In this document: one piece after another, positions 7,301 through 15,879 of the stretch | Numbering within the stretch: position 1 is the stretch's first letter | Layout: each line of letters starts with the position of its first letter | From: Streptomyces sp. CC0208 | Lineage (GTDB): Bacteria; Actinomycetota; Actinomycetes; Streptomycetales; Streptomycetaceae | DNA length: 64,000 bases | NCBI RefSeq assembly: GCF_003443735.1 | Contig: NZ_CP031969.1 | Span: 9,256,090-9,320,089 of the forward strand | Direction: 5' to 3' | Program-made: the position numbers and the translations under genes | The notes under the pieces: model-generated | What the model saw: only the letters and a program-made list of their open reading frames with translations | Told to the model about the DNA's origin: nothing | Database searches by the model: none

Positions 7301-9397
7301 ATGGACGCACAGAGCTACAGCACCACGCTTGCCGATCTGCGCACCCTGCGGGACCAGATCAAGAAGACCCGGGCCGCGCTGGCGAAGCAGGAAGCGGACC
7401 GGGACAAACTGATCATCCAGCTGGCCGCCTACGAGAAGGCCAAGGCAGAGCGGATCGCCCCCGCGGCCGGACTGGGCGTCACCGACGTCGTCACCCTCGT
7501 CCCCGCCCTGGCCCCCGACAGCCTTGCGGTGGACAATGCCCCGCAGCCGCAGCGGTTTGAGCCGTCCGCGGTCCAGGCCACTGCTGAATCCGCACCGCCC
7601 CCGCCGCAGCACGCAACAGCCCCCGCGATGGCCACTGCTTCTGCCCGTTCTGCTCCGCCACCGGCCCCAGCCGAAGCCGCAGTATCCGAACCGCCTGCAG
7701 CCCACCAGGCGCCGCGAAGTCTGCCTTCTATCCCCGCGGGCACGAGCGGTGATGCCTGGTTCTCCCATGCCTCCGGTCTGGCCTCCACCCGGCCCAACTT
7801 CATCCAGCAGGCACGCTCGACCGTCTTCCTGGACACCGGCACCGGCGTCCTGGTGCACCGCGACCAGACCCACTACCTCGACCTCGCCAGCCGGTCTGCC
7901 GCAGACATCCTCACGGCCGTCTTCCACGCCATCCCTGAAGGCGTGGAACGGATCTACATCACCGCCGGCGACCCCTGGCACCGAGAATCGGCACGCTACC
8001 CCTACCTGCGCGACGCCGTCGCCGCCTGGCTCAGCGCCCCGATCCCGGGCTGGCGCACCGACACCGGCCGTGGCCGCGACCGCATGGCCGGGCACTTCGT
8101 CCACGCCCGCCATCCCGTCGGCCGCTACCAGCGGGAACACGGCGACAGCCATGTGGAAATCCGCTCCGTGGGGGAGTGGTTCGACCTTGACGGCGACACC
8201 CCGCACACCGTCCGCGATGCTTTCGTCCTGCTGTGGCAGGCGCTGCGCCGACACTGGAGCGACGCGGTCCTTATGGGCTCCCCCTCGCAGACCGGCCGCG
8301 ACCTGTGGACCCGCACCATTCCCACCCGCGGCCAGCACGCCGACGGGTTCCCCGTGCTGTCGGAGGAACTGCGCGGCCTGCTGCACGCCACCGCAGGACA
8401 GGGCCGCAATGAACTGATCATCCCGCCCCGGGTGCCCGAGCAACTGCCCGGGCTCGTGGAGTACGACCGCACCTTCGCCTATGCCAAGCACACCTGGAAG
8501 TCCCCGGTCGGCACACCCCGCCGCATCACCGCCGCCACGTTCGCTTCCTGGTCGCAGAAGGAGCAGATGCGGGCCCTGTACGGGTGCGGGCACTGGCAGG
8601 TCCGCGTGACGGTTCCCGCCAACTGGAACCACGTCGGCCTGCTGCCCGCTCCCGCCCCCGGCGACCGCGCCTGGCACTACCCGGCTGAAGGTGACACCAC
8701 CTTCACCACATGGGCCGGCGGCCCCGAACTGCACACCGCACTGACCAACCCGATCCAGCCATGGAAGATCGAAATCCTCGACGGCATCCTGTGGGAGGAC
8801 GGCAAACCACTGGACGACTGGGCGAAGAAGCTCAAGGAGACCTGGACCAACCTCTCCGCCCAGGCCCACTTCCAGGGCAACCCCGAGCAGGCCCGCGCCG
8901 CGCACCTCGCCTCCCGCGCGGTGCGCTCCATCCTGCTGTACGGCATCGGCTCGTTCGCCCAGCGGCCCCGCATGGTCACCGGCACCACCCCTCGCACCCT
9001 GGAGCGCGATGTGCCGTCGGACGCGGAAATCATCGGCTTCAACGACGAGCTGATCACCTGGCAGAAGCCCACCGGCTTCGCCCGTGACCCCAACGCCCAC
9101 CCCGAATGGGCCGCCGCGATCTGGTCCGCAGCACGCGCCGCCCTGCTCACCCAGCGCCACCGCGACGACGACACCTACGCCGGCGCCCTGCACACCCCGC
9201 CCGGCACCGTGATCGCCTTCCGCACCGATGCCCTCTACCTCACCCAGCCCCACAACTGGCCCCACCATCACCAACCCGGCGACTACCTCCTGCGCGGCCA
9301 CCTCGACGGCCCGCTGACAGCGCCCACCACGGAGGAAGAACTCCTCACTCTGCGGGATACCGGACGTGCCGCCCTCATCACCGGCCAGGAGGCCTGA
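7301..9397 (+). CDS. Family-B DNA polymerase-like protein, candidate telomere-replication (Tac-like) protein
   Basis: A 698-residue protein. Residues 8-50 are a likely coiled coil (RTLRDQIKKTRAALAKQEAD). Residues 80-145 are a Pro/Ala-rich linker. The C-terminal half resembles the palm of phage-type family-B DNA polymerases: motif A-like YDRTFAYAK (388-396, Asp389), then a GHWQVRV...WAGGPELHTAL stretch, a motif B-like SRAVRSILLYGIGSF (538-552), and a motif C-like FRTDALYL (640-647, Asp643). Motif C reads RTD instead of DTD, so one metal ligand seems missing. The ATG at 7301 has AAGGA upstream. The stop overlaps the next ATG by one base. From memory, linear plasmid SCP1 uses a pair, Tac and Tpc, for terminal replication. 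The gene order and polymerase-like motifs suggest a similar role here; this is inference, not a homology result. Confidence 0.5.
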   Translation: MDAQSYSTTLADLRTLRDQIKKTRAALAKQEADRDKLIIQLAAYEKAKAERIAPAAGLGVTDVVTLVPALAPDSLAVDNAPQPQRFEPSAVQATAESAPPPPQHATAPAMATASARSAPPPAPAEAAVSEPPAAHQAPRSLPSIPAGTSGDAWFSHASGLASTRPNFIQQARSTVFLDTGTGVLVHRDQTHYLDLASRSAADILTAVFHAIPEGVERIYITAGDPWHRESARYPYLRDAVAAWLSAPIPGWRTDTGRGRDRMAGHFVHARHPVGRYQREHGDSHVEIRSVGEWFDLDGDTPHTVRDAFVLLWQALRRHWSDAVLMGSPSQTGRDLWTRTIPTRGQHADGFPVLSEELRGLLHATAGQGRNELIIPPRVPEQLPGLVEYDRTFAYAKHTWKSPVGTPRRITAATFASWSQKEQMRALYGCGHWQVRVTVPANWNHVGLLPAPAPGDRAWHYPAEGDTTFTTWAGGPELHTALTNPIQPWKIEILDGILWEDGKPLDDWAKKLKETWTNLSAQAHFQGNPEQARAAHLASRAVRSILLYGIGSFAQRPRMVTGTTPRTLERDVPSDAEIIGFNDELITWQKPTGFARDPNAHPEWAAAIWSAARAALLTQRHRDDDTYAGALHTPPGTVIAFRTDALYLTQPHNWPHHHQPGDYLLRGHLDGPLTAPTTEEELLTLRDTGRAALITGQEA

Positions 9398-10116
9398 TGC
9401 CGCCCCGCCCTCGCCGACGCCGTGCGCCCCAGGGTCACCTGAACGAGGCCGCCCAGCTCGCCGACCGCCTCCAACAGGCCGGCTACACCAAACGCGACAT
9501 CGCCCGCATCATCGACCGCGACCCCTCCCTGGTCTCGCAGTTCTACACAAAGAACAAGGGCGCAGCCTTCGTCACCGCCCTCCGCGAAGTCCTCACCGCC
9601 ATCGAGGCCGGCGGCATCACCGACCTGCCCGACCTCGCCGCCATCGCCGCCCGCCACACCCACCGGCGCACCACCGCCTCCGGCACCCGCGCCCGAGTGC
9701 GTGCCAAGGCCCTCCTGATCACCCCCACTGGCACCGGCACCGGCCGCGCCGGCGCCCAGGCCATCGCCTCCGGCTCCACCCGCCTGCGCCCCCTGATCGC
9801 CGAAGCCGCCCGCCACGGGCTGCGCCTGGCCTTCACCGTCCGCCTCGCCAAAACCGGCTACCTGCACCCCTCCGGCAGCCGCACCGACTCACCCGGCATC
9901 CGCCGCGACGTCATCCAACGCGCCGACCACACCGAGGAACGCTCCTACGGCTCCGCCCAGACCGGCGGCTTCGACGCCGCCGACTTCGCCCGCCGCGTGG
10001 ACGCCGCCGGCGGCGACGTCACTGCTGCCGTCCACCAATGGCTCGTGGAGACCGGCCGCATCCACCCGGACGCCCAGATCCTCCACCTCGAAATCCGCAC
10101 CTGGCGCCCACGCTGA
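9397..10116 (+). CDS. Basic HTH protein, candidate terminal protein (Tpc-like)
   Basis: A 239-residue, strongly basic protein with its ATG overlapping the TGA of the polymerase-like gene (TGATG), so translation is coupled. Residues about 18-60 form a helix-turn-helix (LADRLQQAGYTKRDIARIID, then PSLVSQFYTK). The centre is Arg/Thr-rich. The C-terminus (FDAADFARRVDAAGGDVTAAVHQWLVETG, ending in LEIRTWRPR) recalls the closing part of actinobacterial terminal proteins in layout only. Terminal proteins prime DNA synthesis from a Ser, Thr or Tyr residue and stay attached to the 5' end. It could equally be a plain DNA-binding regulator. It is not similar to canonical Tpg as I remember it. Confidence 0.45.
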   Translation: MPPRPRRRRAPQGHLNEAAQLADRLQQAGYTKRDIARIIDRDPSLVSQFYTKNKGAAFVTALREVLTAIEAGGITDLPDLAAIAARHTHRRTTASGTRARVRAKALLITPTGTGTGRAGAQAIASGSTRLRPLIAEAARHGLRLAFTVRLAKTGYLHPSGSRTDSPGIRRDVIQRADHTEERSYGSAQTGGFDAADFARRVDAAGGDVTAAVHQWLVETGRIHPDAQILHLEIRTWRPR

Positions 10117-10518
10117 CAAGGCCGCCAGCCAGCTGCCCCGCACGGCCCGCGTACACGTTTTCGGCGTCGGATTCCTCTCCTTGGTGACAGCGCACCCAAG
10201 TCTTGGAAGGCCAACGCCGTGACAGCGCAGTGGAGTTGGATGACAGTGGGCTCCGGGTCGGCGGCCGCCTTGGGCTCTACCGCACGGACCTGCGGTAATG
10301 AGCAGTGCCGCGCTGGCGACACTTTGCTCCTGAAGCCGCCGCACGGCTTGTTCGCGAGGACAGACCGTAAACGGGCTTCACACCCCCAGTGGAACCGGCC
10401 TGGCCCTGCCCTGCCCCTCCAGCCGAGGAGGGGCAGCGGCGGGCCTGGCACGGGTGAGGAGCTTCAGCTGAACCCACAGTATGTGGCGGCCCGACGAGGA
10501 AGCGGATCCGCGACGCTG
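10117..10518. other. Intergenic region between convergent genes
   Basis: About 400 bases between convergent stops. It contains the hairpin at 10411-10436 and two short copies of GTGACAGCGCA (near 10183 and 10219). No gene is supported. Confidence 0.4.
10411..10436. terminator. Hairpin terminator, bidirectional
   Basis: CTGCCCCTCC and GGAGGGGCAG form a perfect 10-bp stem with a 6-base loop between the convergent genes ending at 10116 and 10519. There is no T-run. Confidence 0.5.
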
Positions 10519-11103
10519 TCAGACGGACTGCTCGCCGGAGTCGGCCGATGCGGCTGTGTCGGGGGTGGTGTAGTAGACAGACTTGCCCTGCTTGGTGCGC
10601 TGGGCCTGGTTCTTGGCCACGAGCCCTTCGAGGGTGGTGCGCACGACGGTGGTCTTGACGGTGCGCTCAGGATGCAGCTGTTCTAGCGCGGTGGTGATCT
10701 CGGCAGCGGAGCGCGGTTCGCTCTGGCCTGTCAGGTGTTCGCGCACGAGGTCGACGAGCGTGGGCGATGCGGACGAGGCGGCCGATGCCTTGGCGGCGGT
10801 CTTCTTGCCACTTCGCTTCCTGGGCGCGGCGCTCTGCTTGGCCGTGCCCGGTGTACCTGTTGTCTTCTTGCGCGCAGCAGGAACCGACGCGGCGGCCTCA
10901 ACCGCGGGCGCGGCAGCCGGCGCAGGGCCACCGAGGGCCTGCTGGAGGTTCACCAGGACAGTGTGGTCGCGCTGTACAGAGGCCAACCGCGCCTGAAGTG
11001 CTTCGATTTCACTGCTGAGGTGTTCTTGCTCCTTCAGATTACGCTCGAGGTCACTGGCCACCTGCGCGCTGTACTGCGAAGTCAACTCGGTAGTTTCGGA
11101 CAT
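10519..11103 (-). CDS. Coiled-coil protein with histone H1-like linker and C-terminal winged helix
   Basis: A 194-residue protein in three parts. Residues about 1-60 are a coiled coil (SDLERNLKEQEHLSSEIEAL, then RLASVQRDHTVLVNLQQAL). Residues about 65-115 are Ala/Lys/Pro-rich, with KKTTGTPGTAKQSAAP and RSGKKTAAKASAAS like a histone H1 tail. Residues about 120-185 look like a winged helix (LVDLVREHLTGQSEPRSAAE, then RTVKTTVVRTTLEGLVAKNQ). The ATG at 11103 has GGAAAGG upstream. Proteins of this layout are common in Streptomyces. The basic linker suggests nucleoid binding, but the role is not known to me. Confidence 0.6.
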   Translation of the reverse strand: MSETTELTSQYSAQVASDLERNLKEQEHLSSEIEALQARLASVQRDHTVLVNLQQALGGPAPAAAPAVEAAASVPAARKKTTGTPGTAKQSAAPRKRSGKKTAAKASAASSASPTLVDLVREHLTGQSEPRSAAEITTALEQLHPERTVKTTVVRTTLEGLVAKNQAQRTKQGKSVYYTTPDTAASADSGEQSV

Positions 11104-11312
11104 GGTGCTCACACCTTTCCGGGGCGCTACGGGCCAGCGAGCACCCTGCTCGTGGCGTATGCGAAAGCCAACACGCATGTGCTCTGCGCCTGGTGCCCTG
11201 CAACCCAGGAGCAGCCATCACCGCACAGTTGTGTTTGCAGAGATAGTACGGAAGACCTCTGCATCCTTCCCCGCCGCATGTCCGAGAGCCAGCAAGTCGA
11301 GCATGACGGCGC

Positions 11313-12344
11313 TCAATGCGCATTGGTGTCTGCCCGGCCGAAGAGGGCCCGGTGAGGGTGAGCTGGCTGCCAGTACACCTCGTCGGTGTCCCGCTGATGG
11401 TGCCAGGCTGACAGGATGCCATCGGCCACCAGCCGGTCGAGCAGCACTTCGGTCTGCTGGGGAGAGTGCCCGCACAGGCGGGCCACGACGGCCATGTCTG
11501 CTGTGGCGCCGGCTGTAGTGGTGTGGGCAGCCAGGACCAGGGCGGTCAGACGGTCCGCGGGGTGTGCCGCTGCCGCCACGGTGAACGGGGCGGGCTTGAG
11601 GGCCCAGTGGGCGGCGCGTCGGCGGGCGCTGCGCCCCGGCGCCTGGTCCAGCACGGCGTCATCGAGCAGCCGTGCCTGCAGAAAGGCGGCCCGGGGGTCG
11701 GACAGCTCGAGCCAGCCGTCCTGCGCCAGTTCCTGCCACACCTCGATGCGCCGGTGCAGCCGCATGCTGCGCAGCAGGCCGGCTGGCAGCCGCACGCAGC
11801 CGTGCGTGCTGGCCCGCAGTGCGCACTGCAGGGCCAGCAGCCGGGCGGCGGGAGACGTGACGCAGCCGAGTGCGGAGGCGAGGTAGGTGAGCATCTCCCG
11901 TACCCGTTGCGGCTCATCTGTGTGCCCCTGTGGCCGGGCGGGGGCTGATGCGGCCGGTCGCCGAGGACTGAGCAGAGTTTCCGGCACCACGGCGGTGTGG
12001 CTGGTCGCTGCCGCGCAGGCCGCGCAGGCGTCGGTCAGCCGCCAGGTGCGGCCGCTGCGGTCACGGGTCAGAGCCAGCAGCACCGGCCCGGCACAGCCGC
12101 GATGACGCGGATGCCACGCACAGCCCTGCAGCCGGCACTGGCAGCTGCGCAGATACACCGGCAGCGCGTCCGCACGGGCGTGGCAGGCCAGATGCGCCAG
12201 GGCAGCCGACCGTGCGGAGGAAGCCAGGAGGGGAGAGGCGCCGGCGGTACACAAGGGGCAGACCAGTGCCGGGCCGCCCGCCTGCGGACGCAGCTCCACA
12301 GTCCAGATGCGCCGCACCGCGGCATGCGCGCCGGCAAGCCTCAT
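11313..12344 (-). CDS. Cys/His-rich protein of unknown function with C-terminal helical domain
   Basis: A 343-residue protein. The N-terminal 150 residues are rich in Cys and His pairs (VCPLCTAG, LAHLACHARAD, SCQCRLQGCAWHPRHRGC, DACAACAAA), which suggests two or more zinc-binding sites. The C-terminal half is helical (AARLLALQCALRASTHGCVRL in character) and ends in a possible winged helix (MAVVARLCGHSPQQTEVLLD). The ATG at 12344 has a GGGAGG site. It diverges from a small XRE gene, and two operator-like repeats lie between them. I do not recognise a characterised family. Confidence 0.5.
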   Translation of the reverse strand: MRLAGAHAAVRRIWTVELRPQAGGPALVCPLCTAGASPLLASSARSAALAHLACHARADALPVYLRSCQCRLQGCAWHPRHRGCAGPVLLALTRDRSGRTWRLTDACAACAAATSHTAVVPETLLSPRRPAASAPARPQGHTDEPQRVREMLTYLASALGCVTSPAARLLALQCALRASTHGCVRLPAGLLRSMRLHRRIEVWQELAQDGWLELSDPRAAFLQARLLDDAVLDQAPGRSARRRAAHWALKPAPFTVAAAAHPADRLTALVLAAHTTTAGATADMAVVARLCGHSPQQTEVLLDRLVADGILSAWHHQRDTDEVYWQPAHPHRALFGRADTNAH

Positions 12345-12413
12345 CGGCTGGTTGCCCTCCCGTCTGTCCGTGCCATGGCGGGGGTGCACAGGCCCCCGAG
12401 ACGGACGCACCGT

Positions 12414-12430
12414 AGTGCAGATTCCCGCAC
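12414..12430. promoter_or_regulatory. Operator-like repeat, copy 1
   Basis: AGTGCAGATTCCCGCAC, nearly identical to the copy at 12462-12478 (15 of 17 bases). Each copy has a short dyad (GTGC...GCAC). They lie between divergent genes, so a repressor such as the XRE protein at 12514 may bind there. Confidence 0.45.
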
Positions 12431-12461
12431 CGCGGGTTCCCGTCCACCCACCCCCGACGAA

Positions 12462-12478
12462 AGTGCAGAAACCCGCAC
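12462..12478. promoter_or_regulatory. Operator-like repeat, copy 2
   Basis: AGTGCAGAAACCCGCAC, 48 bases after copy 1 and in the same orientation. It ends 35 bases before the proposed GTG start of the XRE gene. Confidence 0.45.
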
Positions 12479-12513
12479 TGACGGGGCAGGGGTCTGCACC
12501 GTCGGATGGTCAG

Positions 12514-12777
12514 GTGACGATCTTGCCGCCCGACCCCGACCTCACCGCACTGCGCGTCGTACTCGCGCGACTGCGGGCCGAACGCGGCTGGACCTTCGAC
12601 GAACTCGCCGACCACAGCGGCCTGGCCCGGCGCACCCTCATCGACCTCGAACACGGCCGCACCACCGGCAGCGTCACCACCTGGCACACCCTCGCCCACA
12701 CCTTCGACGTGCCCATCGAGCACTTCCTGAGCGCCCTGTGCGACGACCACACCCCGCCCGGCACGACCACTGCCTGA
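12514..12777 (+). CDS. Small XRE-family regulator
   Basis: An 87-residue protein almost wholly made of one XRE helix-turn-helix domain: LRVVLARLRAERGWTFDELA, then DHSGLARRTLIDLEHGRTTG, then TWHTLAHTFDVPIEHFL. The GTG at 12514 is the first good start after the two operator-like repeats; the frame is open further upstream (to 12307) but that would run across the repeats. It is divergent from the Cys-rich gene and may control both. Size and layout are typical of autoregulated plasmid or prophage repressors. Confidence 0.7.
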   Translation: MTILPPDPDLTALRVVLARLRAERGWTFDELADHSGLARRTLIDLEHGRTTGSVTTWHTLAHTFDVPIEHFLSALCDDHTPPGTTTA

Positions 12778-13349
12778 GCCCTTGCTCCGTCCCGGTGCGC
12801 ACCACATCACGAATCACCCGATCAGGGAATCAGGCCTAGAACAGTCATCCGCGGTAACGCTCAAGCGTACGAGCTCGCTGGGCTGACGGTGGGACATCCC
12901 TCCGACACGCTGCCTCCACCTGCGTCCCGCCTGGCACGGTCCGCGCTATGCGCCCCGCACCCACCCCCGACTGCCGTCACCAGGACGGCAGCCCTCGCGT
13001 CCCCCGCTCCCCGGCCGCCCGATGGCCAGAGCGGCGGACCCAACCATCCCGCCCTCCAACTGCCGTGCTGCTATCTCGCCCAGCGGCAGTTCGCCGAGCT
13101 GAGCCGCGCTGCCCAAGCCCATCACGGCTCCTCGCCGTGCAGTACCGCCAACACCCTGTGTCCGACGCCCTGACGGACGTCTGCGATCCCGACCGCCCTT
13201 CTTGCAGCGAACGGCTGCGCTGGCGCACCCCACTCTGCCTGGCACACGTCGGCGCCGCCTTGCCCGCCCGAGAATTCCTCGACCCGCCCCCGCGCGTGGC
13301 ACCTGTCCCCGCCCGCCGCCGACCCCACCCGCACTGAGGGGGATGACCA
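12778..13349. other. Region with no well-supported gene
   Basis: A plus-strand frame from an ATG at 12948 to 13337 would give 129 residues, Pro/Arg-rich in its first half and more protein-like in its last 60 residues (from GTG 13159, VSDALTDVCDPDRPSCSERL and onwards). It could be a small gene just upstream of the 13350 gene, but I see no ribosome-binding site or family mark. Confidence 0.3.
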
Positions 13350-13826
13350 GTGCCGCACCACGCCCTGGAGATCACCCTGACCCGCCCCCTCTCGGCAAAC
13401 GCTCTGCGCCACGCCGGGCGCCACCTGCCGCTCGCCGCCAACCACGACACCACCCGCCTCATGACCCTCGTCGAAGCCAAGAACCCGCACCAGGCCGCCC
13501 ACCGACTGCGCCACCGGGTCGGCGCTCGACTGCCCATCGACGTGATCACCACGCATTACCCGGATGCCGACCACACCGTGCTGCTCAACGTCGCCTTCTC
13601 GCCCGCCGCCCATGACGCTCTCACCGCCGACGCCCGGCGCACCCGTCAGACACCCGAGCGCTTCCTCGAACGGGCTCTGTGCCGGGCCCTGGCCGAACAC
13701 GCCGACCAGGAAATCGACCGTCTCGACCAGGCCGTACGCGAGCTACTGACCCGCACCACCCCCGCCTACCTGCTGTCCGCCGTGGGGCACGTACTCACCC
13801 AGCTCCCCGAGAGGCCCACCTCATGA
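13350..13826 (+). CDS. Hypothetical protein, coupled to the helicase gene
   Basis: A 158-residue protein with a GTG start preceded by GAGGGGG. Its C-terminal half is helical and charged (DARRTRQTPERFLERALCRA, then HADQEIDRLDQAVRELLTRT), which may be a small DNA-binding or oligomerisation region. The stop overlaps the ATG of the helicase gene (ATGA), so the two are translationally coupled and probably act together. No family is recognised. Confidence 0.55.
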   Translation: MPHHALEITLTRPLSANALRHAGRHLPLAANHDTTRLMTLVEAKNPHQAAHRLRHRVGARLPIDVITTHYPDADHTVLLNVAFSPAAHDALTADARRTRQTPERFLERALCRALAEHADQEIDRLDQAVRELLTRTTPAYLLSAVGHVLTQLPERPTS

Positions 13827-15328
13827 ACCCGACCGACGAACAGACGGCAGCCGCCGACGGCTTCCGCGCCGGGGACCACATCGCGCTGCAGGCCGGCGCT
13901 GGCACCGGGAAGACCACCACCCTCACCTTCCTGGCCCGCACAACCGACCGCCGCGGCTGCTACATTGCCTACAACCGGGCCATCGCCCAGGACGCTCGCG
14001 CCCGTTTCCCCAGCACCGTCCGGTGCAAGACCGCCCACGCGCTCGCCTACGCGGCCCTCGGCCACCGCTACACACGCCGCCTGAACGCACCCCGCCGCCC
14101 GGCCTGGCAGACCGGACAGGCCCTCGGCATCACCAAAGCCCTCCGCGTCGGCGACCGCGAGATCACCCCAAAAGCCCTCTCCAACGCCACCCTGCGCACC
14201 GTCACCCGCTTCTGCTACACCGCCGACGAAGCCATCACCCGCCACCACGTGCCCCACCTACGTGGCCTGGAGGACCCCGACCTCCACGCCCAACTCGCCG
14301 CCCACATCGTGCCGTTCGCCCGCAAAGCCTGGGCCGACCTGCAACACCCCGACGATGGCGCCGTCCGCTTCGACCACGACCACTACCTCAAGATCTGGGC
14401 CCTCACCCAGCCCCGCATCAATGCCGATTTTCTGCTGCTGGACGAGGCCCAGGACACCAACCCCGTTGTCGAACAGATCTTCCTCGCCCAGCGCGAGCAC
14501 GCCCAGCTGGTCATGGTCGGCGACTCCGCCCAGGCCATCTACCACTGGCGCGGAGCCAAAGACATCATGACCGGCTTCGATGGCACCCAGCTCGCCCTGT
14601 CCCAGTCCTTCCGCTTCGGCCCCGACCTCGCCTTGGAAGCCAACCGCTGGCTGCGTCTGGCCGACGCCCCGATCCGCCTGACCGGCACCCCCGCCGTGCC
14701 CACCGAACTCGGGCCCGTCACCCAGCCCGACGCCGTGCTGTGCCGCACCAACGTCGGCGCCATGGCCCAGGTCATGACCCTCATGGCCGCCGGCCACCGA
14801 GTCGCCCTCGCCGGGGGAGGAGACAGCCTGCAAGCCCTGGCCCTCGCAGCACGCGAGCTGAAGGAGGGGCGCCGAACCCACCACCCCGAACTGATCCTGT
14901 TTCCCTGCTGGGGCGACCTGCAGGACTATGCCGCCCACGACCCGGCCGGAAGAGACCTCCAGCCCCTGGTCAACCTCGTCGACACTCACGGCACCGACGC
15001 CATCCTTACCGCTGTCGCCCGCCTCGCCCCCGAACTGCACGCCCAGGTCACCGTCTCCACCGCCCACAAAGCCAAAGGACGCGAATGGCCCCGCGTCCTC
15101 ATCGCAGACGACTTCGCCCGCCCCAAGGACGACCCCACCGGTGATCACCCGGCCCCTCCGGCACCGCCCGACCCCATTGACGACGCCGAAGCACGCCTGG
15201 CCTACGTAGCCGTCACCCGCACCCGCCAATGCCTCGATCTGGGCGGTCTGTCCTGGATTCACGACCACCCCGATGGCTCCCCACCCGGCCCGAACCCGAC
15301 CCTGGAAGGGGCGCGGCTACGTTTCTGA
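13823..15328 (+). CDS. UvrD/Rep-like superfamily 1 helicase
   Basis: A 501-residue ATP-dependent helicase. Visible motifs are Q-motif NPTDEQTAAADGF (2-14), Walker A AGAGTGKTT (Lys30), Walker B DFLLLDEAQD (about 208-217), motif III GDSAQAIYHWRGA, motif IV SQSFRFG, and motif V/VI TAHKAKGREWPRVLIADDF followed by YVAVTRTRQCLDLG. It is shorter than UvrD or PcrA (about 720 residues) and seems to lack most of the 2B insertion, like several plasmid and phage helicases. It is coupled to the small gene upstream. A role in repair, recombination or replication of the replicon is likely; the exact one is unknown. Confidence 0.85.
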   Translation: MNPTDEQTAAADGFRAGDHIALQAGAGTGKTTTLTFLARTTDRRGCYIAYNRAIAQDARARFPSTVRCKTAHALAYAALGHRYTRRLNAPRRPAWQTGQALGITKALRVGDREITPKALSNATLRTVTRFCYTADEAITRHHVPHLRGLEDPDLHAQLAAHIVPFARKAWADLQHPDDGAVRFDHDHYLKIWALTQPRINADFLLLDEAQDTNPVVEQIFLAQREHAQLVMVGDSAQAIYHWRGAKDIMTGFDGTQLALSQSFRFGPDLALEANRWLRLADAPIRLTGTPAVPTELGPVTQPDAVLCRTNVGAMAQVMTLMAAGHRVALAGGGDSLQALALAARELKEGRRTHHPELILFPCWGDLQDYAAHDPAGRDLQPLVNLVDTHGTDAILTAVARLAPELHAQVTVSTAHKAKGREWPRVLIADDFARPKDDPTGDHPAPPAPPDPIDDAEARLAYVAVTRTRQCLDLGGLSWIHDHPDGSPPGPNPTLEGARLRF

Positions 15329-15635
15329 TGGCGTCCAACCCAAGAAACTTCCGGCAGCAGCTTGCGACATGCGACTTGGCCCGCTGACATTCCTGCTGGT
15401 AGGCGGGGTGTTCGGCGTATGACTGGCCAAGGACTCGCAGCGCGTATGCCAGGCCGGCCGAGCGGGAGTCCGAGGGGTCCATGGCTTTGTAGTCATTCGC
15501 CAGTTGCTCGATCAGGTCGAGCATGGGGAGGTGGCTGTCGAGAAGAGCTTCGCCGCCCAGGGTGTCGGCCACGTAGGCGTAGGCGTGGTTGTCGCCCATG
15601 ATGCGTGCGACGAGAAACTCCACAAGATCGTCCAT
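15213..15635 (-). CDS. DUF6221-like protein, probably altered at the 3' end
   Basis: A 140-residue frame whose first 85 residues recall DUF6221 proteins: MDDLVEFLVAR at the start and AMDPSDSRSAGLAYALRVLGQSYAEHPAYQQEC near the end. In that family the protein normally stops a few residues after the HPxYxxE motif. Here the frame runs on for 55 unlike residues and overlaps the end of the convergent helicase gene by 116 bases. I infer a small indel or lost stop near 15380. The family function is unknown. Confidence 0.45.
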   Translation of the reverse strand: MDDLVEFLVARIMGDNHAYAYVADTLGGEALLDSHLPMLDLIEQLANDYKAMDPSDSRSAGLAYALRVLGQSYAEHPAYQQECQRAKSHVASCCRKFLGLDAIRNVAAPLPGSGSGRVGSHRGGRESRTDRPDRGIGGCG

Positions 15636-15668
15636 GTGGCCATCCTCGCGGGCAAGGTGGTTGGGCGG

Positions 15669-15785
15669 TCAAGCGGCTGTCCAGATGAGGATGGCGGCGA
15701 GGTGGAGTGCGGCCTGGTAGGCGATGGCGAGCTTGTCCGTTCGCATGGCCCTGCCGCGCCATTGCTTGAGGCAACGTGTTGGCTG
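15669..15785 (-). pseudogene. 3' remnant of an IS5-family transposase
   Basis: The frame encodes the C-terminal end of a DDE transposase (RTDKLAIAYQAALHLAAILI, then WTAA and a stop). It closely matches the end of the transposase remnant at 30296-31053. Everything upstream of about 15785 is missing, so only the last 35-40 residues survive. Confidence 0.65.
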
Positions 15786-15879
15786 GGCAGTGGGACTGGA
15801 GTGCTGCAGACTTCCGGTCCTGGGCACCGAGCGGGTCGCTTGTGCTTGAGATGCCGCCGCCCTTCGGCGGTTGGCCCGC

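Noticed and set aside
7253..9301. Long minus-strand open frame opposite the polymerase-like gene
   Set aside because: Gly/Val/Arg-rich shadow; the plus strand carries recognisable polymerase motifs and coupled starts.
6679..10116. Canonical tap/tpg telomere genes
   Set aside because: The proteins do not resemble Tap or Tpg as I know them; only a Tac/Tpc-like interpretation is kept, as inference.
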